Of a stretch of DNA of 64,000 nucleotides, positions 44,991 through 57,500 are shown piece after piece (position 1 is the first letter of the stretch; each line of letters begins with the position of its first letter). The position numbers were made by a program, and so were the translations under genes. The notes below the pieces were generated by a model. That model saw only the letters and a program-made list of their open reading frames with translations, did no database searches and had not been told where the DNA came from. The DNA is from Anisus vortex (Eukaryota > Mollusca > Gastropoda > Planorbidae): contig OX421497.1 of NCBI GenBank assembly GCA_949126835.1, positions 28,438,742 to 28,502,741 on the forward strand, written 5' to 3'.

Positions 44991-47900
44991 ATTCTAGGAG
45001 AACAGAGAAGCAATTGTAGTCTGGTAGGCATTTTTTGTTATTCCCCTTGAGATGCTCTGCATTATGCTATTCGTTTCTTAGATCACTTATACATAAGATA
45101 AATGTAACCTCTATGTTTTCCCTGTTTTTAAATTAACAGTTGTTTTTTAATGTTTGGCCAAAAATTGATGCTCTACTGTTGACAGCAAATTTTTCCATTG
45201 TGTTCAAGCACACTGGCACCAGAGTTGTTGTTTCTTGTGTTCAATTTTAGATTGTAAGCAATCGCACAAACTTGTATAAAATGAGTCTTTTTACAACAAT
45301 CCAAAGTTATAAGTTATGGAAATGTTTGAAGATTTCCAAAATCTTTAGTTTTAGTGAATTTTGTGTAGGCCTATCTATAGATGAAATCTGGGCCTCGGAA
45401 TGTAAAAAATCATTGAAATTTTGATCTGGAAAATTTGTTGTTTTAACATTTCAATATAAGAAAATATAAAAATGTCTCTTATACCAGTAGACCTTTTAGA
45501 AATTCTCTTTAATTTCCTGTCAGCCATCAGAAATGTTGAAATACTAATTATTGTAGATTTCAGTCTTTTAAAAACATTTTTTTCTACTTTAGAAGTTCAG
45601 TCTGGTACACATTAGTCATATGACATGATATGTTTATGTATTGTCTCTTCTTATTGTTAGAAGTCATTGTGCAAGAATCCATTTCATTTTTCAGATAGAG
45701 TTTCCAGCCCAGAGAATTATAATATCAGCACTGCATCTCCTTCTGCTGCTCTCTGCATTCAATTGTACAGCTCAACATTTCATTATACCTGCAAGATTTC
45801 GTTTATTTATTTACATAGTTTTCTTTGTATACACATGTTAATTGGACGTTGGTTTCACATTTCTTTTTTCTATAAAAAAAAACAGACTGGTGACTTGATT
45901 ATTATACTTTATGTTGTGTCCTGCTACTTTTGAATGAATTGTTTCCCCTATGTCCAGCTTTATCATGTTTTACTTGCCGCCCCCCCCCCCCCCCCCTTTT
46001 TTTTCTTGAGATATGATAACACTAATTCATTGCTAAGATTTTATGTATAGCCTGTTGCTTTTATTCAAACTTTTTTTGTTTTTGTTTTTTTCAAGTTGTC
46101 TATAAGTATATTTTGAAACATTTGTATTAGCTATTTAATGCATATCAGCTCTGTTCTTCTTTCTTGTATGTTTCACTGTAAAGGTAATCATTGCTAGGAT
46201 CTCTCTCTGTAACAGTTCATTGTGATACACTTGTCTTGTTGAATCTAAATCTGTGTTTCAAGCTGCTGATGTGATGAACTAGTGTTCGTGTGTGTCAGCT
46301 TGGAAGTTGCTTACAAGATGATCTTTCATTTCTGTAAATGCAGTTTCTGACGGGTAAATGAGAGAGAGAACTATGGGTGACGTCTTTGTCAGACAAAATG
46401 TCTTTTGATTTTAATCTGTGATATAGAATGAACTTGTGCATGTTCACCTTTATGTTTTCCTGTATGCATGAATGAAATTGTATAGTTATATATAGATGTA
46501 CATCATTGTTAGTTTATCTTATAGTTGTTGTTATTTGAGTTCATAAAACATTGACATATTGCATTCATTTCATTGCTCTGATGCACTTAGAATTGTATCA
46601 TCCAATCATTATCTCCCTCTCTTTAATCCATTTTTTTTATTGAAATCCTTTGTTTGTTTGTTTTTGTCAATGACATCATCTGCATCTTATCTTATCATCT
46701 GCTTTACTTTGAGCAAAATATTTTTCTTCCAGTCATTTAAATTAAAACTGGTGAAGGCTGTTTCACCAGCCCTATGATCAGTTTGGTCCGAAGGGTACTT
46801 TAATTACTACTTACATTTAAAATAAACATAAAGAACTTTTTTTAATATATTTTTCAAATTATAATATCCAGCCACAATTTGAAATAATAAAACTTATATC
46901 CATCATTATTAAAATCATATTTTTATATCATTTTTATCTTTCTTATTATTAAAGTTAAAGCTTTAATCACCTTTTCTTGTTATTAAATGTTAAGAAAAAT
47001 AAAATATATTGGGATTTATTTGATCCATGAGCTATTTTCAATTTTTTTCCATTCTCTAAGTTTATTTCTCCAGTAGATATGTGTATTTCATTCAGTTTAT
47101 AGACATTGTAGTTTCTCCAGGCTTTCCTAATTGATTACCTAACATTGATCATCTATCAATGTATTGTACTCTTTTATAGCTCCGTTTATGTTTGCTCTAA
47201 ATCAAAACATTTCTTTAAGACAGGGCAGCAATAAGCCTTCTTATTACTTATTTATATATAAAGATTTGAATAGAGAGTGGCTTGGTCGGATGAGATAATG
47301 TTATTTAACAGACAACTTCTTTAAAATGCTCGTTCAGACTGCCTATAACTAGAAGCATTGTACAAAGTGCACTTACACTAATGTCTGGTAATGGTAGTAA
47401 ATATTTCTCAGTCATAAGTTTGAATAGATAAAATTATAACATAAGAAGACAAAACATCATCATTGGCTAAAGGGCTCAACAAACAGATCTGTATATAATT
47501 TAAAACACATACTGGCTACTATATAAAGATTGCATTTAAAATGACTCATTCTCATTGTTCAAGTTTTCTTACTGTTCATTGTTTGAAGAAATTATTTTCA
47601 TCTTTGTATTTTTTTTAAAATCTGATTGTAAAATTCATATATGTTGAACCTAACTGCAAAAATTTATTTCTTTTTAATAAAAAAAAAAAATTACAGTAAA
47701 AAAAAAATCTTGCTCAGACTGCATAAATGGCTGCTGAGGAAAGGGCATCTTGGGATATTTTAGTTACCCAAAATACAGTAAAACTTCATACACTAATATT
47801 TAATATTTAGATGTTTTTATTGTTGTCTTATCTTTTTTGCTAGTGACTTCTTTACATTTTTATACATTATTTTTTTTTTAGTTGTAAGGTGGCTATAGAG

Positions 47901-50150
47901 ATAATGTTTTTTAATAGCTTATATATATTTGTTGTTTCATTTTTTGTATATTAGAAACCTTCAGTAATCATTGAAATATTTTTTTCAGTTCATCAATGTT
48001 ACACAAATTTGCTAACTGGCGATGAGCATTTTTTTGTTATTAATGAAAATATACCAACCATTCTCTAGTGTCTTTAATTATCAAAATTATTATTAGTAAT
48101 AATATTACGTTATTGCAAATTACTGCACCTTTTGGAAATAGTTTATGAGTTAGGGCTCATGCCCATAGCTTGTTACATGCACACTATGTGAGTATCTAAC
48201 TTTACTCATTTACTCTTCATATTCATAGTTCAGGGAATTTTGTGTGCGCAGCATTAAGGAAAATATTCTTCTAGTACTAGTAGACTAATACCTGACTTGT
48301 TGATGTTACCTTTTCATCCCGGTGTCTACCTGGATGTGGATTAGTTCTAATCTAACATTACTTTTCAGTTAAATGATTGAGTTAAAGCATAAAGAAAATC
48401 TCACTAGGAAAAAGCAATCTTTTTTACTTTATTTAAACAGTGTCTTCTTTGTGCTACTTGAAAATTTTAGCTTTCCCAGGTTCTAGTTAAAGATATGGTA
48501 AGTCGTGGGAATTTAAACGGCGTTGATTTATGAGGTGAATCTATTAATCCCTTTGACTCAGAAGACTTAGTTCGTGGAACACTGATATACAGGGATGGTT
48601 TAGAGAATATGTTTGTTTTTTTACAAAGTACTTTGTTGAAATTACCGACTTTAATTTGGGAGCAAAAAATTTATACTTTCAACCTAATAGGAGATGAGGA
48701 TTGTTGATAAATATGGCTTTCAGAAATCATGTTACATTGTAGAAAGAAACAACTTTTTGAAGCTTTAATTTTTTGAATAGCATAATATAATATTTGAACG
48801 GTTATTTTTTTTAAGGATTTCTATTAGCAACTTGTTTGATCCATATATTTGGATAACTAAGTAAAAGTAATGATTAAACCATATTATTCTTCATTAAGTA
48901 TAGTTTGCATAGGTTGAAACATATATTTATGTACACACCCTTTTGATTTTAGTTTTGTGTTATCCTTAATTGTACAAATGTGTGCAAAGCAAGAAAGACA
49001 CTAAGAAATTTGACACATTATGTCTGTTGCATGAAATGTGTACATTTTGTTTTAAAATAGTAATTGTGCACCATCATGAAATGTGTACATTTTGTTTTAA
49101 AATAGTAATTGTGCACCATCATGAAATGTGTACATTTTGTTTTAAAATAGTAATATTGCACCATCATGAAATGTGTACATTTTGTTTTAAAATAGTAATT
49201 GTGCACCATCATGAAATGTGTACATTTTGTTTTAAAATAGTAATTGTGCACCATCATGAAATGTGTACATTTTGTTTTAAAATAGTAATTGTGCACCATC
49301 ATGAAATGTGTACATTTTGTTTTAAAATAGTAATTGTGCACCATCATGAAATGTGTACATTTTGTTTTAAAATAGTAATTGTGCACCCACTCACCACTGT
49401 GACCAGTTCAAAAGTAATTCTATTAATCTTTCCCTCCTCTTTCAGCCCATCTGACAATTTATGCTTAAAACTTTATTCTGTTGTCATCAGCTAAAGCTTT
49501 TATATTTGATGTCTGTCTCATGTTTCCAAATGTGATTTTAAAAAAGCAATGTGCATTAGAGTTACTCTGGCTTTATGTTGATATTAAAATACAACTTTAG
49601 TGTATGCTTTGTTGTACTGAGGGTAAAATAAAATACCTTAGATTTAGATGGAAGAAAGAAAAAGTATATCATGTGCCATAAACATATATCTGACTAACCT
49701 TTACCAAAACTTCTGACTAGCCTGTACCAAAACTAATTGTTTAAGCCCTTCATTCTTTTGTACTTATTTTTTTGTATTGAAATTTCAGTATATTGAAAAA
49801 CTGTCAAATAACACTATAAAATTATGCACCAGATTTTTGTAATAGATTAAAGTAGTTTGTTTTGATGTGAACTACACTAGATCTTGTTACACATGCTGAT
49901 CTTTGGTAAAGATTCTAGAGTAAACATTTCTTTCTATTTTTCTACTTGAATGTTTATACAATTCGGCCAACTTATCTGTTTGCGTACTAACCTATATACT
50001 ATATGTAATGTAATTTTTGTAGAAAACCACTTTGAACTGGATGATTTTTTTTGGCTAGCATTAATGAAATTTAAACAGCTGTGTTGTTGTTTTTCAAATG
50101 TTTCATTTTAGCAAGTCTCAATAAAATTCATGTATTTAAATAAACCATTT
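44991..50150 (+). other. MPHOSPH8: Downstream flank / probable 3' UTR of the MPP8-like gene
   Basis: This stretch is T-rich on the plus strand and has no supported exon; apart from a 45-bp tandem array and a C-run (about 45980-45998) it has no recognised element. AATAAA signals include those near 46820, 46985, 47676, 50120 and 50139. The last two are followed by a GT/T-rich tract, so the transcript could extend to about 50.15 kb. RNA data would decide. Confidence 0.35.
49031..49387. repeat. 45-bp tandem array downstream of MPP8-like gene
   Basis: Eight nearly perfect 45-bp units (ATGAAATGTGTACATTTTGT...) begin at 49031 and recur every 45 bp. Because 45 is divisible by 3, both strands stay open, giving repetitive frames that are probably not genes. 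Confidence 0.97.
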
Positions 50151-53100
50151 TTAGTTGTTTTTTTTTTTGTCGAGACAAAAATTTAAAAAGCTTATCTAAC
50201 TTGCCCAATGTTCCTACACACCTGAATACATCAGGTTACAGACAAATAACAATCAATAATTTTCAAAGCTCAGTAATATCTGTATCTTTTAAAAACAAAC
50301 ACCTATTGGTTCATATTGGTAAAATTTTAAGTGGTAAGAGTAGGTACTCAAAACTGATTTTAATTTTTCAAGCTATTGAGCTTTTTTTATGTTTAATAGA
50401 AAGACAAAATGATTCTAAGAACTTTAATACCAATTTTATGACTTTATGTTAATTTTTTAGAAAGTTATGAAATTTTGAAATTTTACAAGTTGGTTAACTT
50501 TAGCCACCTCACAAAGTCCTATTTTTAGAAGTCATTATCTCAAAAAGTACATTGGCTATAGCTAAGTTACTTTGTTTACAAACACAAAAGTTTGTAGAGA
50601 AGAGACCCAATTTTTTTTCATGAATGTGGTGCATTTGAAAAATATAAAAATATCGATGTAAAAATCATTTTTCATACTTTTTACATTTTTTTTCAAGGGA
50701 GACAAAAAACGCAAATCTGACCTATTTTTAAAAAATCAGTAAAAATTACCTAATTTTAGTAGAAGCTTATGTTATATATCAAATTGAAGGGAATTCAATG
50801 CTCTATAGAGACCTACTAAATTGGCACTGTTTCAAATTATCCAAATTTAATTATTTTAATTGAAACAAAGTGTTCTAGCAAAAATTTTCGTTTTTTAGCC
50901 ATTTATAAATATTCGCAAAAATTTAACGAATCTTTGTAAATGTAAAAATATTACACCAATTTGAAGTTCATTAAAGTACACAACTTTTGTAGTAAAAAAT
51001 GTTACAAAATGTACTGTATAAGTAGGTATACGGACAATGATTGACAATCATGTACTTGAAAGTAAAACAAACAAAAGCAGTTTCTATATAGTGTAAGACT
51101 CGAGCATTAAACATTAAATAAGGCTAGTTAGTACATTATTTAATAATACACATTTTAAGGTAACAGTTATACGTGTTTTATTTTCAAGAGAAAGTTTCAA
51201 ATGTTAGTAAGGTTAAAAAAAACAACAACTATTGACTTTTGTTTAGGCTAAAACCATTTATCCTATTGTTAGTAGTAGCCTAAGAATAATAATAATAATC
51301 AGTTTTATACCATAACTAGAAACAAAAAATATAATTACAATATAAACTTAAAACTGTTCAATATATTACTTGTACATATGATTTGATTTGGTTTCTCTGA
51401 TTTGGTTTTGATTTTTTTTTCATTGGTATAAAGTATAAGGATCTATATCTAAGTCTAATTGTCCTTAACACGAACCAAGAGCGCCTGTTACAAGGATTAT
51501 AATCTAAGCTGTAGTTTTTTGTATAGATAAATATTTAAAGAATCACATTTTTAGTTTGAATATTGATATTTTGATAACATATTTATTGTTCAGTAGTTTA
51601 GGGGTATATTGTGCATTATTTGAGAATCAGCCCTGTTCATACATTATTGCACTTCGCCCACCCCAGCACTTTATACTAGTTGTGTTCGCTGTCCACCTAT
51701 CTTTCCTACTTTTGACTATTTGCCACCCCCACTACGCTACTAGTTATAATTTTTTTTAGCTCATACACTTTTATTTTAATTATACATTAACAATTATAAA
51801 ACATATCTCTTAAATCGACCTAATTAGAACTTTCATCTATTAGTAGTTAACAAAAAATGTTTTTACATCAGAAACAAACCGTCTTTTCCACCTCTTGCCC
51901 TGCACGTTTTGCGCCCCCCTTCCCCCACACACATATAAAGTGCTATAATTCTACCCTATGTTCCCCTCCCCAACCCCACTATTTTGTTTTTATTTGGTCC
52001 AGACCAGAATACAGAGGGTATATGCACATAGGCATATGTCACAATTTTGGACTTAAATCGTGACTCTTAGCACTAATACAATAGATAGATTATAGCGTAG
52101 ATAGTAGTATAGAACCATAGGTTAGCGTAGAGTTTAGATTAGATAGGATGAGAGTAGCCTGAAGCTATTACCTTCTCCCTCTCTCACGCAATAGGAACAC
52201 CCCAACCACCCCCTTCTTCACCTGTTCCTTAACCTTTCACTACACTACTAGACTTCCTGTGCATATATCTCAAGTACTATATCGCTCCCCGCATGTTAGA
52301 TATATATATAGCTGTTTAGCCAGTAATCATATGTCAGTAGTATAGTTGTGTAGCCTAACTTTGGATTTCATAACACTCGCATATACTAGTGTCAGCATTA
52401 CTGTATAACCTCACATGTATATCTCATCATTGGATATTCTAACCGTAATAAACACCTGAACAGTAACCAGTGATTTGCTTGATTATCTTAGAACTGTTTG
52501 TTTGTATACTCTGTAACATCTTAACGAGCCAAGGAGAGAGATAATCATTGTTCCAGAACGATTGCAGCATCGGCACCTCATACCCCCACGACAACCAGCC
52601 ATCATTAACCATTAACCCCACGACAACCAGCCACCATTAACCCCACTAAACCCCCCCCCCCCCCCGCACCCCTCTCAGTGTCAATATTGTGATGAATTGC
52701 TCTCCCCCACGGGACACCGTGACAGCATATAGGCCACGAAGTTGGCAATGCAGTATAATCTATGATTTTTAATGTTGATTAATGATGGAGTATAAACGCA
52801 CGAAAATTTATACATGAAATGTATTATATAAAGTCCCTTTATTGACTCCCTTTCCTCCCACATTTCAACTACTGTCAATTTTGTCAACCCAGTTTTCTGT
52901 ATTTAGTTGACCCTCTATGTAGGCTATTTGATTATGACTGATTGTCATTAGACTTATTTCTAGGCAATACATAGAAATTCACAAACATAATAAATATATA
53001 TAATATCTGCCAATAAACGTATAACGAATCGAGGATTTACAATAAACTTTTATATTCTGGCTAGATCTGATCATCTTATTAGAATTATTATTATTAGGCC

Positions 53101-54380
53101 TACAGCCTACACATGACAAACCATTATTCAATAAATGTTTAAAAAATGACTTAGCCCTACCGATGAATTATTCAACATATGCCATGGTAGAAATATTCTT
53201 CAAGCGCAAATATAATAATAGTATTGTATTATTCTAAAGATTAATATATGTCTTTTATTACCCACATTAGACTTGTCGGAGTAGGCCTCACAGCTATTGC
53301 ATTTTGTAGGCCTTATGTGGTGTGAGTGTAGGCTAGACAATATTTTTGTTCATTTATCCGATTAAAATAGCTTCGCTTCCACAAAAACTAAATAAAATAC
53401 TATCTGGTTCAATTTAAATGTTATTATAAGTGTGTAAAACTACTTAATTTTATACTTAATCCGTTTAATTCATAATACTATCGATAGCTTTGCTAGTCCA
53501 CCAAAGGTCAAATTTACTATTGTTTACATTGACAACAGATGGAAGATCCAGTTTGCATGTCAAAATTACATATTATATTATTTCCTGGAAAAAAAAAGTA
53601 TCAATTCAATATCTTTAGCATATCTACTTTAAAATAAATGTAATTTTAGTTTATTTTATGAAAAGAAAAAAATTAGCCTTATTTTTCAACTTAATAGGGG
53701 TTTAGAGACTCCAGAACAAGTGATTTAAGGTGGTAAATCTAAAGCAATTTTATTAAAATAAAATAAATAAAATAATATAAACATACATTTTTTTACATAA
53801 AATTAATTTTATATTATTAATCTATTATATTGATTAGTTTTACTTAATTACTAAGTGATAAAATCCGATACGACGCCTTTATTGGTAATGACCCTACAAA
53901 TAGCGGAGATCGCGGCGGGCATATTTTTACGGCGGTAAAATACTATTTCATAGGGTTTATCTTGCGCGTTAGGCAAAATGGGCCATAATATGTAGAATAA
54001 TAATTCTTTCAGATTTTTACAGGAAAATGGACCAGCTTTTTGGTGGTGTTTATACAAAATCTAAAAAATGATTTTTTCTTAAAAATAAACAATTTTTCTT
54101 AGATAATTTAAATATTAAAAATGTTTAACATAAACAATCAATTTTAAATACATATGGTGATAAAGGCCATTTATTCCTGTACAATCGAGTGAAAAAAGTA
54201 TCTTTCTAGCATGAATGGTCGATTTTGCCTAGACGATTTAGTACGAGTGGTGTCGAAATCTTAATAACGCGCAAAAAACGGAAGCCAGTTTTGAGTACCT
54301 AGTAAGAGTGTCTTGATAACCTGGATAAATCTCATTGAAGAAATTCAACAAATGGTGGTTTAAAAAAAAAACATCAATAT
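50151..54380. other. Intergenic region between the convergent MPP8-like and SF3A3 genes
   Basis: AT-rich. It includes a pyrimidine-rich stretch (about 51600-52700) with a C run at 52650-52666, and an isolated minus-strand frame at 53851-54057 of unknown nature. No exon could be supported. Confidence 0.5.
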
Positions 54381-54386
54381 TTTATT
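54381..54386 (-). terminator. SF3A3: Candidate polyadenylation signal of SF3A3
   Basis: TTTATT on the plus strand reads AATAAA on the minus strand about 120 nt after the SF3A3 stop, just beyond the 41-bp repeats. The distance is normal for a short 3' UTR, but AATAAA is frequent in this AT-rich DNA. Confidence 0.4.
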
Positions 54387-54415
54387 AATTATATAACAAA
54401 AACCTTTAAAAGTCT

Positions 54416-54541
54416 ACATTGAATCTACAGAATTCCTTCTTTCTTCAGCAAAGTGTACATTGAATCTACAGAATTCCTTCTTTCTTCAGCAAAGTGTACA
54501 TTGAATCTACAGAATTCCTTCTTTCTTCAGCAAAGTGTACA
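54416..54541 (-). repeat. SF3A3: 41-bp triplication including the SF3A3 C-terminal codons
   Basis: Three 41-bp units each contain the last 11 codons ([11 protein letters not shown]), the stop and ATTCA. The first unit is coding; the other two fall after the stop. Confidence 0.93.
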
Positions 54542-54584
54542 TTTTTTTATTAATGAGATTTCCTTGAGAATCTTCATATTCTTC
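54507..54584 (-). CDS. SF3A3: SF3A3 last coding exon
   Basis: It encodes 25 residues, [19 protein letters not shown] then KKEGIL, and stop TAG (54507-54509). The EEYEDS.GN..NKK pattern is the conserved SF3A3 end. The last 11 codons plus stop belong to the first unit of a 41-bp triplication that continues into the 3' UTR. Confidence 0.94.
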   Translation of the reverse strand, partial: EEYEDSQGNLINKKMYTLLKKEGIL

Positions 54585-57500
54585 CTGAAATAAAAAGCAA
54601 TCAAATACTCAATGTTAGAAAACAATAATACAAACACATTGCTATTTTCTAATGAAGACAAGTGTTAAAAATGAAATGGATAATATTTCCTTTAAATTAA
54701 AAAATATGGAAATTCATTTGCCCATGTAGATGCAATGTTAAGTGACAGTAGAGAAAACTTGCCAGTTTTTAATATTCACTTTAAGGGACAAAGTGTTAAA
54801 TTTACTTTTTTTTTAATCCTTAACACTCAAACAACGGCTAACAAAGATATGGTACTCTGGTGCACCATGAAATAAACACATATAAAATGAACTTAAAAAT
54901 TATTATTTTTTGTACCAAACAACTTTTTTATATAATTAAATAGCATTTTAACATGTTTTGATAAAAAATATAACGTTTTAGCGAAATTTTAATTAAAATT
55001 GCGTTAAAAATAAATACATGAAATTGAGGGCGAGCCATCCACGCCATATTGTCTTCTTGACAACAACGCGTTGCAACACACTCGGTAATTTTACGCTAAA
55101 ATTCCGATTTTAAACCTGATATTCAACTGATTATGAGTTCTGGATTCCAACTAATGATTCTGGTCATTCAGAAGATGAAAATGATATTTTGCAGACTGAT
55201 TTGAATGCATCGAACACTGACGTGTAAGTATGGCTTGTGACCTAGATTACTTTCTTTGTGTGTGGCTTCACAAAATATATTTGTAAAGGCCTTTTTACAA
55301 GTATTTTTTATGTTATTTTAGGTAAACAGTGTTTTTATATTTAGACCTATTTTCTATGTAACCAATTAGTTATTAGAAAGTGTTTTCACTATTGATAAAA
55401 GCGTGTTAGGCCTAAGTAAACAATATAGGCCGGATCAGCTGTTTTTTGTTTACATCAAGCAGATGAGAGAAAATTTCAATTTGGCTACAGTTGAATCCTA
55501 TTTATATAATTTAAATGGCTCAGGAGAATTTAGAATAATTACACTATTAATAATACATAAATTTAAATTGCATTTTTTAATTATTTGTAACTAATTGTGT
55601 GTGTTACTTTGACTGTTGCTATTATATAAATACTTATACTATTTTTACTCTATTACAGTTTCTATGGACCTATGGATATGACAATGTGGACACTATGCCT
55701 GAGCAGCCTGACCCATTTCTTCCTGTGATTGTTCCTGGAATACAACTGATGTTAGGACAAGGGATGAAGCCTGGAATTTTACAATGGCCATGGTTTTTTA
55801 AAAGCTTTATTTCACTTTAGATTTGGTAACTAAAGAGTTTGAGTTTACTATTCCGCATGAGAACATGTAGGCCCTACTCCAAAAACCTAAAGGTTGGTTT
55901 GACCCAACTGAGGAGAGTTTTATAGGTTTTGTGGTCTAATTATGTATGAAGATATTGTCCCTTCTCCAAATGTGGTTAGGTTCTGGTAAAAAAAAAGTAG
56001 ACACAAGTGACCAATTAATTAGTAAATATAATTGGAATACCATACTTTTTCATTTTTTTAGATATAGCTAGGGTAAATTCTTATATTTTGTTTCAAACTT
56101 GAAGGGATAAAAATCCAGATTGGGTAGAATTAAATAGACTCATTAACGTATTAAATTTGGCCAATTGAGTTAACAATACTGGATAGATTTGGGAAATATT
56201 GGCATTTTTTATCCAATACCTAGCACTGCTAAACCACCAGTTTTATTTTAAGCATGCCATGGATCCAGAATTTATGGCTAAACCGGGCAATTTAGAGTAT
56301 ATTATGACAGTGAAAAAGTTGTGAGAAGATCAAGTGTGAAATGTAAGGTGTGTGAAATATTTTGTTTCCAGAAAGGTAGGTATTGTTTGTTTGTTTACCA
56401 TAAATTGCTATAAAACAATACGTATGAATCTTGTTTTTTAAATAAATAATGTGTTACAGTAAAAAAATAATAATTTTCCTTTGTGTATTTACTAGTATTC
56501 ATAATTAAAGAATATCTGTAATTTTTTTAAAATTTAAAACAATCCGGTAACAATGCCCCCACATAATTGCTAAAATGAAAAAAATTTACTGATATTAAAA
56601 GAAGAGCCATAAAAAAATTATCTCTATACATATTTACTTCAAATTTGTTTTATCTTGCGTAAAATTTATTTTACTTTAATAAAATCTACATTTTGTTGAC
56701 TTATGGGAGCCTAATTTGTTTTAATTATATTTGTAAATGTTGAAACTTTATTTTAACTATCTAAATATAATATTTTTACCAAAATTTTCTTTCATAAATT
56801 TTTATTTCTAAAACAAATAGGTTTTTTTTGCCTTATAGCATTTAAGTACATTCATTTTGAAACAAAATAAGACCAAATACTTATATTTTATTCTCATATA
56901 ACTTAAAAAATCAAGTCTCAATTGCCCCCTTCCCCTACTAATCGCTAAAACACATAAAATCTATTAATATTACACAAAAATTCATTAAAAAATTATTTCT
57001 GTACATATTTACTTCAAATTTGCTTTGTCTTGTGTGAAAATGATTTTACTTTAATAAAATCTACATTTTATTTACTTATGTGTTCATACTTTTTTTTTCT
57101 TATATTTGTGAAAAAAAATTTTTTGCCCTAAATTTTCATTAAAAAATTTTTTCTACTAAAATATATTAGATATTTTTTCTAATAACATAAAGGTTCATTC
57201 GTTTTCAAACAAAATGATACCAAATACTTATATATTTAGCCAAATACAACTTTAAAAATTTAGTCACAAAGATAAAACATTAGTTACAAAGAAAAAAATT
57301 GAAAAAAACTGCAGTTGTTTGAGAGTTAAATTTTCTCGGTTTTACTTCTTCTATAAATTTTACCAATGTCAATATTTGTACAAACTCTCTCACCTCAGTA
57401 TCAGCTTTCCATCTTTCAGCTTCTTTGCCAGACTTGATTCTTGTCCACACTAGAATGATAAAATGTATTCATATACATCAATGTTTGTCAAATAACTAAC

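Noticed and set aside
48970..49494. 174-codon plus frame and 122-codon minus frame
   Set aside because: Both arise from a 45-bp repeat whose length is a multiple of three; each strand being open is expected from one stop-free unit.
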